Numbered from the stretch's first letter, positions 1 through 12,341 are shown. The stretch: DNA of 64,000 nt from Nocardioides acrostichi (GCF_015319165.1 NZ_JADIVZ010000004.1:62001-126000), one strand, 5' to 3'. The notes: generated by a model from the sequence alone, not told the origin. Made by a program: numbers and translations.

Positions 1-1636
1 CCTCCTCCCGGGGAACCCAGACCTCCTCGAGCCGCTTGGCCAGGCCGCACACCGGGACGTCGTCGATGCCCAGCTCCTCGAGTGCCTGCTGGGCCGCAGC
101 CACCTGCGGCGGGCCGCCGTCGACCACGACGAGGCCCGGCACGTAGGCGAACTTGCGGGGGCGTCCGGTCTCCGGGTCGACCAGCATCGGGCCGGACTCC
201 GTCTCGACCGACTCCGAGCGGACCTGCTCGTCGAGCAGCCGCTTGAACCGCCGCGTGATGACCTCGTGCATCGATGCGACGTCGTTTTGACCGTCGACAC
301 CCTTGATGACGAACTTGCGGTACTCCCCCTTGCGTGGCAAGCCGTCCTCGAAGACGACCATGGAGGCCACCACCTCCGTGCCCTGGAGATTGGAGATGTC
401 GAAGCACTCGATGCGCAGCGGGACGTCGTCGAGGTCGAGGGCGTCGGCGATCTCCTCCAGCGCCCGGTTGCGCGTGGTGAGGTCGCTGGCCCGCTTGGTC
501 TTGTGCAACGCCAAGGACTGCGAGGCGTTCTGGGCGACGGTCTCGATGAGGGTGCGTTTGTCACCGCGCTGCGGCACCCGCACCTGGACCCGGCTGCCGC
601 GCAGGTCGCTGAGGAGCTCCTCGATGGTCGCCGGCTCGGGCGGGAGCGCGGGCACCAGGATCTCGCGCGGGATGGAGTCGCGGTCGTCGGCGTGCGTGCC
701 GCCGTAGAGCTGGAGCAAGAAGTCCTCGACGAGCTCGGCGGTCTCGCCGTCGTCCATCCGATCGGCCACCCACCCACGCTGGCCGCGGATGCGACCACCC
801 CGCACATGGAACACCTGGACGGCGACCTCGAGCGGATCCTCTGCCAGAGCGACCACATCGGCGTCGGCACCGTCGCCGAGCACGACGGCCTGCTTCTCCA
901 GCGCCCGATTCATGGCGCCGAGATCGTCACGCAGCCGAGCCGCGCGCTCGAAGTCGAGGGCGTCGGAGGCGGCGTACATCTGCTGCTCGATGCGCCGGAT
1001 GAACGGGCGGGTCCGCCCCGCCATGAACTCGCAGAAGTCCTCGACGATCTCGCGGTGCTCGTCGGCGTCGACGTTGCCGACGCAGGGGGCCGAGCACTTG
1101 TCGATGTAGCCCAGCAGGCAGGGTCGGCCGATCTGGGCCGACCGCTTGAAGACACCGTTGCTGCAGGAGCGCATCGGGAAGACGCGCAGCAAGATGTCGA
1201 CGGTCTCGCGAATCGCCCAGGCGTGCGAGTAGGGGCCGAAGTACTTCGTACCGCGACGCTTGGCCCCGCGGCCGACCATGACCCGCGGGAACTCCTCGCC
1301 GAGCGTGACCGCCAGCCACGGGTAGGACTTGTCGTCGCGGTACTTGACGTTGAACCGCGGGTCGAACTCCTTGATCCAGGAGTACTCCAGCTGGAGCGCC
1401 TCGACCTCGGTGTTGACGACCGTCCACTCCACCGACGCGGCTGTGGTGACCATCGTGGCGGTTCGCGGGTGCAGGTGAGCGACGTCTTGGAAGTACGACG
1501 AGAGCCGGGCCCGCAGGTTCTTCGCCTTGCCCACGTAGACCACGCGACGGTTCGGGTCGCGGAACCGGTACACGCCCGGGCTCGTCGGGATCGAGCCCGG
1601 GGCGGGCCGGTAGGAGAGCGGGTCGCGACGACTCAC
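1..1636 (-). CDS. uvrC: UvrC, excinuclease ABC subunit C (partial, C-terminus outside window)
   Basis: Makes the dual incisions in UvrABC nucleotide excision repair. The reverse strand reads open from a GTG at 1636 to the window edge, about 545 codons; the family is usually 600-680 residues, so the C-terminal helix-hairpin-helix part is missing. The N-terminus has the GIY-YIG nuclease signature (PGVYRF...[10 protein letters not shown], residues about 20-45), followed by a UVR UvrB-binding segment ([20 protein letters not shown]) and the RNase H-like C-terminal nuclease ([16 protein letters not shown]). The GTG start overlaps the stop of the Rieske gene by four bases (GTGA), so translation is probably coupled and the gene belongs to a uvrA-Rieske-uvrC operon. 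Family assignment is firm; only the 3' end is unseen. Confidence 0.95.
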   Translation of the reverse strand, partial: MSRRDPLSYRPAPGSIPTSPGVYRFRDPNRRVVYVGKAKNLRARLSSYFQDVAHLHPRTATMVTTAASVEWTVVNTEVEALQLEYSWIKEFDPRFNVKYRDDKSYPWLAVTLGEEFPRVMVGRGAKRRGTKYFGPYSHAWAIRETVDILLRVFPMRSCSNGVFKRSAQIGRPCLLGYIDKCSAPCVGNVDADEHREIVEDFCEFMAGRTRPFIRRIEQQMYAASDALDFERAARLRDDLGAMNRALEKQAVVLGDGADADVVALAEDPLEVAVQVFHVRGGRIRGQRGWVADRMDDGETAELVEDFLLQLYGGTHADDRDSIPREILVPALPPEPATIEELLSDLRGSRVQVRVPQRGDKRTLIETVAQNASQSLALHKTKRASDLTTRNRALEEIADALDLDDVPLRIECFDISNLQGTEVVASMVVFEDGLPRKGEYRKFVIKGVDGQNDVASMHEVITRRFKRLLDEQVRSESVETESGPMLVDPETGRPRKFAYVPGLVVVDGGPPQVAAAQQALEELGIDDVPVCGLAKRLEEVWVPREE

Positions 1637-2130
1637 GCGGTGCTGATCTCCCCGTCCTTGACGTCGATGGCCACACTCGCCAACGCAGAGGGCGCTGGGC
1701 CGGCGGTGGGCGCACCGTCGCTGATGGCGAAGACGGACCCGTGGCAGGGACACACGATGCCGTCCGAGGAGATGCTGGTGACCGGGCACCCCTGGTGGGT
1801 ACAGGTGACCGAGAACGCCTTGAAGTCACCCTCGGTCGGCTGCGTGACGACCACGCCTGGATCGGAGAGGATCACGCCGCTGCCGACCGGCACGTCGGAG
1901 GCGCTCACCAGCGCCGTGCCGTCACTGCCGTCGCTGCCGGAGGAGTCAGACGAGCCGGAGGAGCCCGAGGAGTCCGAGGTGGTCATACCGGTGGGAGTCG
2001 AGTCGCTCGCAGACTCGTCGCCACCCGAACCGCAGGCGGCGAGCAGAGGCAGGGCGAGGCCGGCTCCCGCTAGGCCGGAGAGGGCTTGACGACGGTTCAC
2101 GGGCCGGGGTCGAGGGGCTTCGGGGTCCAT
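1633..2130 (-). CDS. Rieske [2Fe-2S] lipoprotein, exported
   Basis: 165 residues. The N-terminus carries a twin-Arg-like sequence ([10 protein letters not shown]), a hydrophobic stretch and a lipobox ending in LLAACGS, so a Tat-exported, lipid-anchored protein is predicted. A Ser/Gly/Asp-rich linker (residues about 35-70) precedes a Rieske fold with both cluster motifs, CTHQGC and CPCHGS, giving the two Cys and two His ligands. No catalytic oxygenase domain follows, so it is an electron-transfer or redox-sensing protein rather than a dioxygenase. It lies 9 bp after uvrA and its stop overlaps the uvrC start. A link to DNA repair is not implied by sequence. Similar orphan Rieske lipoproteins are common in actinobacteria; the partner is unknown. 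Confidence 0.85.
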   Translation of the reverse strand: MDPEAPRPRPVNRRQALSGLAGAGLALPLLAACGSGGDESASDSTPTGMTTSDSSGSSGSSDSSGSDGSDGTALVSASDVPVGSGVILSDPGVVVTQPTEGDFKAFSVTCTHQGCPVTSISSDGIVCPCHGSVFAISDGAPTAGPAPSALASVAIDVKDGEISTA

Positions 2131-2139
2131 GGTTCGAGG

Positions 2140-5166
<3,027 letters not shown>

Positions 5167-5323
5167 GGCCTGCTTCCTTCCCAAGGGTCGTACGTCGAGA
5201 GAGTCGAACACTCGTTCGCCATCGTACGGGGACGAGCAGCCGGGCCACTCACCTGCCCGGCAGCCTCTCACGCAGCACCGACAACCCCGCCCGGCGTCAT
5301 GGCCATGGGGCAGGATGGGCCGC

Positions 5324-6055
5324 GTGAGCCGCACCGACGTCGTGAACCGCGTGCACGAGGCGAGCATTCCGCTGCTGCGCACGGTCGACGCACTGGCCGA
5401 CGACGACTGGACCGCACCGAGCCTGCTGCCCGGATGGAGCCGCGCCCATGTGATCGCCCACCTGGCCCTCAACGCCGAGGGCCTTGCCGGATCACTGGCA
5501 GCCGCCACCGCGGGGGCGTCCGCGCCGATGTACGCCTCGCAGGAGGACCGCGACGGCGACATCGCGCTGCTCGCGCTCGCGACGCCGTCCGAGATCCGCG
5601 AACGGCTGATGACCGCCGTGACCCGCTTCACCGAGACCGCGGCCGAGGTTCCGGACGAGGCATGGGCGAGCACCGTGGCGCGGGTGCCCGGCGGTGCGAC
5701 CTTCGCCGCCTCCGCCGCTCCGGCGATGCGGTGGCGCGAGGTGGAGGTCCACCACGCCGACCTCGACGCCGGGTACACGCACCACGACTGGCCGGAGCAC
5801 TTCGCCGACGCGCTCGTCGATGCGCTCGCCGACCGGGTGGCCCACCGCGCGGGGTCCACGCCGCTCGGCTTCCGGGTGAGCCTCACCGATACCGGCCGCA
5901 CCCGCGACGTGGGAGAGCATCTGCCGGACACGGCGCCCGTCGTCTCCGGGCCGGTGCGTGACATCGGATGGTGGCTGAGCGGTCGCCCCTCTCCACGGAC
6001 CCCTCTTCGGATCAGTGTCGACCGCGGCGGCCTGCCGCAGATCGGAGCATGGTGA
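5324..6055 (+). CDS. Maleylpyruvate isomerase family protein (mycothiol-dependent type)
   Basis: 243 residues with the DinB-like four-helix N-terminal fold of mycothiol-dependent enzymes ([20 protein letters not shown]; the His residues resemble family metal ligands) and a C-terminal MDMPI domain. Family members isomerise maleylpyruvate in gentisate catabolism or perform other mycothiol-linked reactions, but no gentisate genes are nearby, so the substrate is open. A GTG at 5324 is chosen because CAGGAT lies 7 nt upstream like a leaderless -10; an in-frame ATG at 5315 is the alternative. Its TGA shares one base with the ATG of the next gene, suggesting a two-gene operon with the metallo-hydrolase, read divergently from uvrA. 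Confidence 0.78.
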   Translation: MSRTDVVNRVHEASIPLLRTVDALADDDWTAPSLLPGWSRAHVIAHLALNAEGLAGSLAAATAGASAPMYASQEDRDGDIALLALATPSEIRERLMTAVTRFTETAAEVPDEAWASTVARVPGGATFAASAAPAMRWREVEVHHADLDAGYTHHDWPEHFADALVDALADRVAHRAGSTPLGFRVSLTDTGRTRDVGEHLPDTAPVVSGPVRDIGWWLSGRPSPRTPLRISVDRGGLPQIGAW

Positions 6056-6738
6056 TGAGCACGACCCAGCCCTACGACGGAGACGTGACCCCCGGCGGTG
6101 CCGCACAGACGCGCGACCTCGGTTGCCTCACCGTCGCCAAGGTCGCGGTGGACCCGGAGATGTCGAACAACTGCTACCTGCTGCGCTGCGCCGAGACCGG
6201 GGAGCAGGTGCTCGTCGACGCCGCTGCCGAGCCGGGGGTGCTGCTCGACCTCATCGGAGACGGTGGTCTCGCGGCGGTCGTGACCACACACCAGCACTGG
6301 GACCACCACCGGGCGCTCGCCGCGGTGGTGGAGGCGACCGGAGCCGACGTGCTGGTCGGCACCCCGGACGCCGATGCCGTCACCGAGCAGACCGGCGTCG
6401 AGGTGACGTGTCGGCTCGAGCAGGGCGACTCGGTGAAGGTCGGCTCGTGCACGCTCGAGGTCATCGCCATCGCCGGGCACACCCCCGGCTCGGTGGCCCT
6501 GGTGCACCGACCCGCCGAGGGCGGCCCGCACCTGTTCACCGGCGACACGCTGTTCCCCGGCGGTGTCGGCGCGACGTTCGGCGACGACGAGGCGTTCCGT
6601 CAGCTGATCGACGACGTCGAGACCAAGGTCTTCGGCACCCTGCCCGACGACACCTGGTTCTACCCCGGCCACGGCGGCGACGGCACGCTCGGTGAGGAGC
6701 GGCCGAAGATCGCCGAGTGGCGCGCACGCGGCTGGTGA
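6055..6738 (+). CDS. Metallo-beta-lactamase fold hydrolase (glyoxalase II-like)
   Basis: 227 residues. The binuclear metal motif HQHWDHH (HxHxDH), the downstream GHTPGS, the [10 protein letters not shown] metal-bridging Asp segment and the C-terminal YPGHG are all present, as in the glyoxalase II/persulfide dioxygenase-like branch. The chosen ATG overlaps the preceding stop as TGATG and has GGAG 7 nt upstream; an ATG six bases earlier is possible. A short MBL gene beside uvrA is a recurring actinobacterial arrangement. With a mycothiol-type isomerase upstream, a mycothiol-thioester hydrolase role is plausible but is only inferred from position. Confidence 0.8.
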   Translation: MSTTQPYDGDVTPGGAAQTRDLGCLTVAKVAVDPEMSNNCYLLRCAETGEQVLVDAAAEPGVLLDLIGDGGLAAVVTTHQHWDHHRALAAVVEATGADVLVGTPDADAVTEQTGVEVTCRLEQGDSVKVGSCTLEVIAIAGHTPGSVALVHRPAEGGPHLFTGDTLFPGGVGATFGDDEAFRQLIDDVETKVFGTLPDDTWFYPGHGGDGTLGEERPKIAEWRARGW

Positions 6739-6746
6739 GTCCCGCC

Positions 6747-7303
6747 GGCGGTTGAGCCGCCGGATGCCGAAGGCGAAGGCGTGTCGAAATCGACGAGCGC
6801 GTCACGCGGTGGTTGAGCCGTGAGGAGCGCCAGCGACGAGCGCGTCGAAACCCGGCGACTGTGAAGGCAGCGCTGCCTATCGCCTCACCGGGTTTCGACA
6901 CGGTCTCGCCTGGCGGCTCGCCCGGCTCAACCACCGGTGGGCACGGGTCTCGGCTAGCGCCTCGCCCGGCTCCCGCGGTGGCCCCGGTGGTTGAGCCGTG
7001 AGGAGCGCCAGCGACGAGCGCGTCGAAACCCGGCGACTGTGAAGGCAGCGCTGCTTTCCGTCTCACCGGGTTTCGACACGGTCTCGGCTAGCGCCTCGCC
7101 CGGCTCAACCACCGGTGGGCACGGTCTCGGCTAGCGCCTCGCCCGGCTCAACCACCCGCGGTGGCCCCGGTGGTTGAGCCGTGAGGAGCGCCAGCGACGA
7201 GCGCGTCGAAACCCAGCAACCGTTCCTGGCAAGGCTGCTTGGCATCTCACCGGGTTTCGACACGGTCTCGCCTAGCGCCTCGCCCGGCTCGACCACCCGT
7301 GGG
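6747..7303. repeat. Extragenic hairpin repeats (GGTTGAGCC...GTCGAAACC family), cluster 1
   Basis: This 557-bp gene-free stretch is built from related units. Each begins GGTGGTTGAGCCG, has about 23 variable bases and ends GTCGAAACCCGG. Units occur as head-to-head pairs giving long imperfect hairpins at about 6808-6937, 6986-7115 and 7169-7297, with loops of 30-40 bp, plus a lone unit at 6747-6790 and an extra inverted half at 7117-7156. The ORFs across it are by-products of the repeats. The same family recurs at 19875-20006 and 53507-54206. It lies between two convergent genes, so transcription termination or BIME-like functions are possible. Confidence 0.88.
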
Positions 7304-8401
7304 TCAGGAGTAGGTGGCCCTGACCTCGTCGGCGGCGGGCAGCGACTGGCACGCCAGGCGGATGCCGTCGGCGAGATCCTCGTCGTCGAGCACGTCGTTG
7401 TTGACCATCTTCACCTCACCCGAGAGCAGCCGGACGGCGCACGCCGAGCACTCGCCCTCGCGACACGAGAAGGGGGCGTCGACGCCCTTGGACTCCAAGA
7501 AGTCGAGCATCCGGGTCTCGGCGTCCCAGTCGTCGAAGCGGTGCGTCTGGCCGTCGAGCTCGACCTCGAGCACGGTGTGGGCACCCGAGGATGCCGGCGC
7601 GGCGCCGTCGGCGACCTCGACGCCCTCGGCCACCTCGATCTCGTGCTCGGCCTCGGCCTGCTCGATCGCGTCGCCGAACGGATTGCCGCCCAGGGAGACG
7701 AACTTCTCCTGGTGCCGGCGTGCCCGCGGGAAGTCCAGCTCCCGCAGGGCGGTGGTGGCGAGCTTCATGAACGGCGCCGGGCCGCAGACGAACGCGTCCC
7801 ACTCGAGTCGATCGACGGCGAGAGCCTTCAGTTGCTCGCCCGTGGGCAGGCCCTGCACCGACTCCAGCCAGTGGATGACCTGGAGCCGATCGGGGTGCGC
7901 TGCGGCGAGCTCGGAGAGCTCACGGGCGAAGATCACGGAGCGCTCGTCGCGGTTGGCGTAGAAGAGCACGATGCGCCCCGAGCCCTCGGCGAGTGCGGTG
8001 CGCACGATCGACATCATCGGCGTGATGCCACTGCCGCCGCCGTAGAGGAGCAGATCGGCGTCGAGCGAGGCCGGGGTGAAGATGCCGGACGGCGGCAGCA
8101 CCCTGATCGTCTCGCCCGCGACGAGGTGGTCGTTGACCCAGTTCGAGGCGTAGCCACCGTCGGTGCGTTTGACGGTGACCGTGAGCGGTCCACCGTCGTG
8201 CGGGCTGGAGGACAGCGAGTAGCACCGCGCGGCGACGCCGTCCCGGTCGCTCGGCACAGCGAGGGTGAGGAACTGGCCGGGCCGGTAGCGGAACGCCTCC
8301 CCGGCGCCCTCGGGCACGGCGAAGGAGACGGAGCGCGCGTCGGGGGTCTCGTCGACGACGTCGACCACCTCGACGACGTAGGAGTCCTGCTGGGTGCTCA
8401 T
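7304..8401 (-). CDS. kshB: KshB, 3-ketosteroid 9alpha-hydroxylase reductase component
   Basis: 365 residues; passes electrons from NAD(P)H through FAD and a plant-type [2Fe-2S] cluster to KshA for 9alpha-hydroxylation of androstadienedione-type steroids, which leads to ring B opening. Domain order: FAD-binding RPGQFLTLAVP and RCYSLSSSP (residues about 40-70), NAD-binding GGGSGITPMMSI, VCGPAPFM, then a C-terminal ferredoxin domain with SCREGECSACAVR and a last Cys in LACQS. An extended linker (about residues 235-270, Glu/Ala-rich) joins reductase and ferredoxin parts. It is downstream of kshA on the same strand, separated by one small gene. Counterpart of Rv3571. Generic phenylacetyl-CoA oxygenase reductases look similar, but the kshA context decides. 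Confidence 0.9.
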   Translation of the reverse strand: MSTQQDSYVVEVVDVVDETPDARSVSFAVPEGAGEAFRYRPGQFLTLAVPSDRDGVAARCYSLSSSPHDGGPLTVTVKRTDGGYASNWVNDHLVAGETIRVLPPSGIFTPASLDADLLLYGGGSGITPMMSIVRTALAEGSGRIVLFYANRDERSVIFARELSELAAAHPDRLQVIHWLESVQGLPTGEQLKALAVDRLEWDAFVCGPAPFMKLATTALRELDFPRARRHQEKFVSLGGNPFGDAIEQAEAEHEIEVAEGVEVADGAAPASSGAHTVLEVELDGQTHRFDDWDAETRMLDFLESKGVDAPFSCREGECSACAVRLLSGEVKMVNNDVLDDEDLADGIRLACQSLPAADEVRATYS

Positions 8402-8408
8402 CGAATGC

Positions 8409-8714
8409 TCAGTATCCGTCCTCTGCTCCGATCGGGAGCCGCCCCTCGCGGGCGGCCTCCTCGATGCTCGCGGTCATCCGGGGGCAGGCGTGGTGCGCCA
8501 GCCGCCCATCCTTGCTGCTCGCGCGCCGACGACTCAGGTCGGGGCAGTGCTCCATGGCCTCGCGGCTCCACTGCACCGAGGTGTGGTGGTCGCTGTTCTT
8601 CTTCACCCCGACCCGGGCCAGGCAGTCCAGGCAGCTGACCTGGGTCAGGCGCGCTTCGGTGTAGAGGCGCTGGTCCTCGAGCGTCTCGTCGCTCGTGGGC
8701 ACGAAGGAGGCCAT
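8409..8714 (-). CDS. Small Cys/His-rich protein between kshA and kshB
   Basis: 101 residues, not recognised as a named family. It has CLDC (Cys28, Cys31), EHCPDL (His56, Cys57) and HHACPRM (His74, His75, Cys77), a spacing that could bind zinc or a metal cluster, and no signal peptide or membrane segment. The start ATG at 8714 lies 3 bp after the kshA stop and has an AAGGAGG sequence close upstream; its stop is 7 bp before kshB. It is therefore almost certainly co-translated with the two hydroxylase components under the KstR promoter at 9929. An accessory role for the Rieske hydroxylase (metal handling, assembly, electron transfer) is a guess from position. Confidence 0.72.
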   Translation of the reverse strand: MASFVPTSDETLEDQRLYTEARLTQVSCLDCLARVGVKKNSDHHTSVQWSREAMEHCPDLSRRRASSKDGRLAHHACPRMTASIEEAAREGRLPIGAEDGY

Positions 8715-8717
8715 GGC

Positions 8718-9896
8718 TCAGGTGCCCGTCATGACGGCCGGATCGGCGTCGCCCCTCGTGGTGTCGCCCTGCTCCACGGAGTCGCGCCGGGCGAGATTGT
8801 CGGCGACCTCCTCCTGCCAGAACTCGTTGGCCTTGGTCGTGTCGACCTCGAACTCGAACCGGTCGACCATCTCCGAGGCGATGTCGGCGACGTCGACGTA
8901 GAACTGCTCGTACCAGCGACGCAGCTGGTAGACGGGTCCGTCGTCCTCGCACAGCAGCGGGTTCTGCACCGGCACCTTGTTCTGCCAGATGTGTACGTCT
9001 TGCAAGAAGCCCTCGCCGAACATGTCGGCGTACTTGGACCCGATGAACTCGGCAGTCTCGTCGTCCATCCCCTCCGGCTTGCGCACGATGATGCCGTAGT
9101 TGAGCGAGAAGGAGTCGGGGCCGGTGGGGAGGTGGGTGTTGAACAGCACCACCTCGGTCTCGAACCCCTTGTAGTCGGTCCAGAGCCAGTTGATCATGTA
9201 CGACGGGCCGTAGTAGGTGGCCTCGGACTTCAAGAACAGCTGGTCGGTGCCGTAGCCGCCGGACACGTCGGGCCGCCCCTTCGACTCCATGTACTGGGTC
9301 GCCGTGGTGGCCTCGAAGACGTTGCGGAAGCTGGTCGGGAAGGCGAAGTGCACGTAGTAGAAGTGCGCCATGTCGACCACGTTGTCGATCAGCTCACGGC
9401 AGTTCGACCCCTCGATCGGCACGCTCTTCCAGACCCAGTTCGTGAACTCGTTGTCGGCGAGACCCTCGATCTCGGGCGGCAGGATGTCGTGGTCGGGCGC
9501 CGAGCCCTCGGGGTCGTGCCAGCAGAGCAGCTGCTGGTTCACCACGGTGGTGGCGTAGCGCTGCGTGCGGGCGCGGAGCGGAACGCGGCGCGTGTAGGGG
9601 ATCTGCTGACACTTGCCGTCGCCACCCCAGCGCCAGTCGTGGAACGGGCAGGCCACCTCGTCGCCCTTCACGGTGCCCTGGGTCAAGTCGCCACCCATGT
9701 GCCGGCAGTAGCCGTCGAGCACCTGGAGGTCGCCTCGGCTGTCGGCCCACACGACGAGCTTGGTACCGAAGGCATGGACGGCGTGGGGCTTGCCGTCGGC
9801 GAAGTCGCGCGCCAACCCCAGGCAATGCCAGCCTCGGGCATAGCGCTGCGGCGCGATGCCGCGATCGAGCTCGCGGGCCGTGGTGGTGCCGCTCAT
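8718..9896 (-). CDS. kshA: KshA, 3-ketosteroid 9alpha-hydroxylase oxygenase component
   Basis: 392 residues. Terminal Rieske non-heme iron oxygenase that 9alpha-hydroxylates 1,4-androstadiene-3,17-dione or CoA-thioester steroids. The Rieske motif CRHMGGDL...CPFHDWRWGG lies at about residues 65-95, and the mononuclear iron site NVVDMAHFYYVH at about 175-190, with the expected Asp and two His. The C-terminal catalytic domain and total length match KshA (Rv3526). The start has GGAGG about 8 nt upstream, so this transcript keeps a leader, unlike many neighbours. A KstR-like operator at 9929-9942 separates it from divergent fadE26. It heads the kshA - small protein - kshB operon. Confidence 0.93.
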   Translation of the reverse strand: MSGTTTARELDRGIAPQRYARGWHCLGLARDFADGKPHAVHAFGTKLVVWADSRGDLQVLDGYCRHMGGDLTQGTVKGDEVACPFHDWRWGGDGKCQQIPYTRRVPLRARTQRYATTVVNQQLLCWHDPEGSAPDHDILPPEIEGLADNEFTNWVWKSVPIEGSNCRELIDNVVDMAHFYYVHFAFPTSFRNVFEATTATQYMESKGRPDVSGGYGTDQLFLKSEATYYGPSYMINWLWTDYKGFETEVVLFNTHLPTGPDSFSLNYGIIVRKPEGMDDETAEFIGSKYADMFGEGFLQDVHIWQNKVPVQNPLLCEDDGPVYQLRRWYEQFYVDVADIASEMVDRFEFEVDTTKANEFWQEEVADNLARRDSVEQGDTTRGDADPAVMTGT

Positions 9897-9928
9897 GCGG
9901 GCCTCCTCGTCAGACGGTGGACCAAAAC

Positions 9929-9942
9929 GAGAACAGGTTATA
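9929..9942. promoter_or_regulatory. KstR-like operator, kshA / fadE26 divergent promoter
   Basis: GAGAACAGGTTATA matches the KstR core AACnnGTT with one weak outer base. The following TATAGTTTT also supplies a good -10 (TATAGT) for the plus-strand fadE26 transcript. KstR is the TetR repressor released by steroid CoA thioesters. Confidence 0.8.
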
Positions 9943-10022
9943 GTTTTCGGGGACGGAGGGCCACCTTCTCGAGGTGTGGCGCTCGCCCTCGATCCCCTCC
10001 ATCATCGTCGATCGGAGCACGC

Positions 10023-11210
10023 ATGCACCTGGGCCTGAGTCCTGAACAGAACGCGCTGCGCCAGGAGTTGCGCGAGTACTTCTCTGCCCTGGTGACACCC
10101 GAGGTGCGGGCCGGCCTGGCCGCCTCGACCGGCGAGTTCGGCGAGGCAGGCGTCTACAAGGGCGTCATCAAGCAGCTCGGCAGCGACGGGTGGCTCGGCA
10201 TCGGCTGGCCCACGGAGTACGGCGGCCAGGACCGCTCGATGGTCGACCAGCTGATCTTCACCGACGTGGCCGCCGACCACGGCGTGCCGATCCCCTATCT
10301 CACGCTCAACACCGTGGGATCCACCATCATGCGCTACGGCACCGATGCGCAGAAGGAGTTCTTCCTCCCCAGGATCCTCGCCGGCGACCTGCACTTCTCG
10401 ATCGGCTACTCCGAGCCCGGCTCGGGCACCGACCTGGCGTCGCTGCGGACCAAGGCGACGCGTGAGGGCGACGAGTGGGTCATCAACGGTCAGAAGATGT
10501 GGACCTCGCTCATCCAGTACGCCGACTGGATCTGGCTGGCCTGCCGCACCGACCCCGACCTGCCCCGGCACAAGGGCCTCTCGATGATCCTGGTGCCCGC
10601 CGATGCCGACGGCTTCTCCTACACCCCGGTGCACACCGTGGCCGGGGTCGGCACGTCGGCGACCTACTACGACGACGTCCGGGTGCCGGCGTCGAACCTG
10701 GTCGGCGAGCTCAACGGCGGCTGGTCGCTGATGACCAACCAGCTCAACCACGAGCGGGTGGCGCTCACCTCCTCGGCGCCGCTCGTGCAGTCGCTGGGGC
10801 TCGTGCGCGAGTGGGCCCAACAGACCAAGGATCCCGACGGCGGCCGCGTCATCGACCGTGAGTGGGTGCAGCTCGCGCTCGGGCGCGCCCAGGCCCGGGT
10901 CCGGATGCTCACGCTGGTGAACTGGAAGCTCGCCTCCGACGCCGACCTCGGTGTCGACCTCTCGCCGGCCGAGGCCTCGGCCACCAAGATCTACGGCTCC
11001 GAGCTCGCCACGGAGGTCTACCGATCCCTCATGGAGATCGTCGGACCGCACGCCGGGCTGGGCGTCGACTCCCCCGACGCCGTGGTCGCCGGACGACTCG
11101 AGCGGATGTACCGCTCGGCGCTGGTGATGACCTTCGGCGGCGGCACCAACGAGATCCAGCGCGACATCATCGGCTACGTGGGCCTCGGCCTGCCGGCGGC
11201 CAAGCGGTAG
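10023..11210 (+). CDS. fadE26: FadE26-like steroid acyl-CoA dehydrogenase (ChsE4)
   Basis: 395 residues, full-length acyl-CoA dehydrogenase with the N-terminal helical domain (WPTEYGGQDRS), the FAD beta-domain (GYSEPGSGTDLASL, KMWTS) and the C-terminal helical domain ending in TFGGGTNEIQRDIIGYVGLG. With FadE27 it should form the heteromeric ChsE4-ChsE5 enzyme that dehydrogenates the CoA ester of the intact sterol side chain. Order fadE26-fadE27-fadD17 matches Rv3504-Rv3506, which is the main reason for this assignment among many paralogues. ATG at 10023 follows a leader of about 75 nt from the KstR-regulated promoter. FadE27 begins 24 bp after its stop. Confidence 0.87.
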   Translation: MHLGLSPEQNALRQELREYFSALVTPEVRAGLAASTGEFGEAGVYKGVIKQLGSDGWLGIGWPTEYGGQDRSMVDQLIFTDVAADHGVPIPYLTLNTVGSTIMRYGTDAQKEFFLPRILAGDLHFSIGYSEPGSGTDLASLRTKATREGDEWVINGQKMWTSLIQYADWIWLACRTDPDLPRHKGLSMILVPADADGFSYTPVHTVAGVGTSATYYDDVRVPASNLVGELNGGWSLMTNQLNHERVALTSSAPLVQSLGLVREWAQQTKDPDGGRVIDREWVQLALGRAQARVRMLTLVNWKLASDADLGVDLSPAEASATKIYGSELATEVYRSLMEIVGPHAGLGVDSPDAVVAGRLERMYRSALVMTFGGGTNEIQRDIIGYVGLGLPAAKR

Positions 11211-11234
11211 TCGCGGACACCAGGAGAGACCGAC

Positions 11235-12341
11235 ATGGACTTCACCTTCACCTCCGAGCAGGACGACGCCGCGTCACTGGCCGCGCAGATCCTCGGCGAC
11301 CGCGTGACCCTCGAGCGGCACCAGGCGCTCGAGGCCGGCGGCGACCGGTTCGACGCCGACCTGTGGGCCTCGCTCGGCGAGGCCGGACTCCTCTCGCTCG
11401 TGGTGCCGGAGGCGCACGACGGCGCAGGGCTCGACCTGATCACCCTGGCCCGCGTGGTGGTCGAGGCCGGCCGGGTGCTCGCCCCCGTGCCGCTGGTCAC
11501 CCACGGTGCTGCCACCCTGCTGCTGGGCGAGGCCGGCTCCGCGGAGCAGCGCGCCGCGTGGCTCGCCGGCGCGGGGACCGGCCAGCGGCTGCTCACCGTG
11601 GCGGTCTCCGAGGAGCGCGCACACCTGCCGGAGTCACCCGTCACCCGGGCCGTGGCCGCGCGTGACGGCTTTCGCGTCACCGGTTCCAAGTCCCTCGTGC
11701 GCGCCGGTTCGCACGCCGCGGCCCACCTCGTGACGGCCTCGACCGACGAGGGCACGGCGGTCCTCCTGGTCCGAGCCGACGCCCCTGGCGTCACCGCCAC
11801 CACCATGCGCACCAGCGACGGCGACACGGTGGTGCGCCTCGAACTCGACTCCGCCCCGGCCGAGCTCGTCGGCGTGGCCGACGGGTCGACGGCCACGCGA
11901 CTGGGTCAGCTGGTCACCGTGCTCGAGTGCGCCGAGCTGCTCGGCGTCACCGAGGGGGCGCTGGCGCTGACGGCCGCGTACGCCAGAACCCGCGAGCAGT
12001 TCGGTCGCCCGATCGGCACCTTCCAGGCCGTCTCCCAGCGGTTGGCCGACGGCTACATCGACGTGCTGGGCCAGCGGCTGACCCTGTGGTCCGCCGCGTG
12101 GCACCTCACCGAGCACGATCCCGCCGCCCCGATCGAGGTGGCCACCGCCAAGCTGTGGGCCGCCGACGCGGCGCACCGCCTGGCGCACACCACCGTGCAC
12201 GTGCACGGGGGGGTCGGCATCGACCTCGAGGGTGAGGCGCACCGCTTCTTCACCACCGCCAAGCGGTTCGAGTTCGCCTACGGCTCGGCGACCGAGCAGG
12301 CGCTGGCGGTCGGGCGCGTGCTCGCCAACGAGCCTGCATGA
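11235..12341 (+). CDS. fadE27: FadE27-like steroid acyl-CoA dehydrogenase (ChsE5)
   Basis: 368 residues, the partner-type subunit of the alpha2beta2 steroid acyl-CoA dehydrogenases. The C-terminal half has REQFGRPIGTFQAVSQRLAD and VHVHGGVGID, typical of FadE27; the N-terminal half is diverged compared with FadE26, as expected where one subunit supplies the catalytic base and the other shapes the FAD site. It is preceded by GGAGAG and its ATGA overlaps the next ligase, so fadE26, fadE27 and the two fadD17-like genes form one tightly coupled operon. The order matches Rv3505. Confidence 0.86.
   Translation: MDFTFTSEQDDAASLAAQILGDRVTLERHQALEAGGDRFDADLWASLGEAGLLSLVVPEAHDGAGLDLITLARVVVEAGRVLAPVPLVTHGAATLLLGEAGSAEQRAAWLAGAGTGQRLLTVAVSEERAHLPESPVTRAVAARDGFRVTGSKSLVRAGSHAAAHLVTASTDEGTAVLLVRADAPGVTATTMRTSDGDTVVRLELDSAPAELVGVADGSTATRLGQLVTVLECAELLGVTEGALALTAAYARTREQFGRPIGTFQAVSQRLADGYIDVLGQRLTLWSAAWHLTEHDPAAPIEVATAKLWAADAAHRLAHTTVHVHGGVGIDLEGEAHRFFTTAKRFEFAYGSATEQALAVGRVLANEPA

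Noticed and set aside
5167..6672. N-terminal extension of uvrA into a 1510-codon frame
   Set aside because: The extra 500 codons are antisense to the MPI and MBL genes; UvrA homology starts at the GTG at 5166 with a ribosome-binding site.
6747..7303. Short repeat-encoded proteins (several ORFs reading MSREERQRR or MVEPGEAL)
   Set aside because: They recur only because the DNA repeat recurs, have no start signals, and are broken by changes in unit length.
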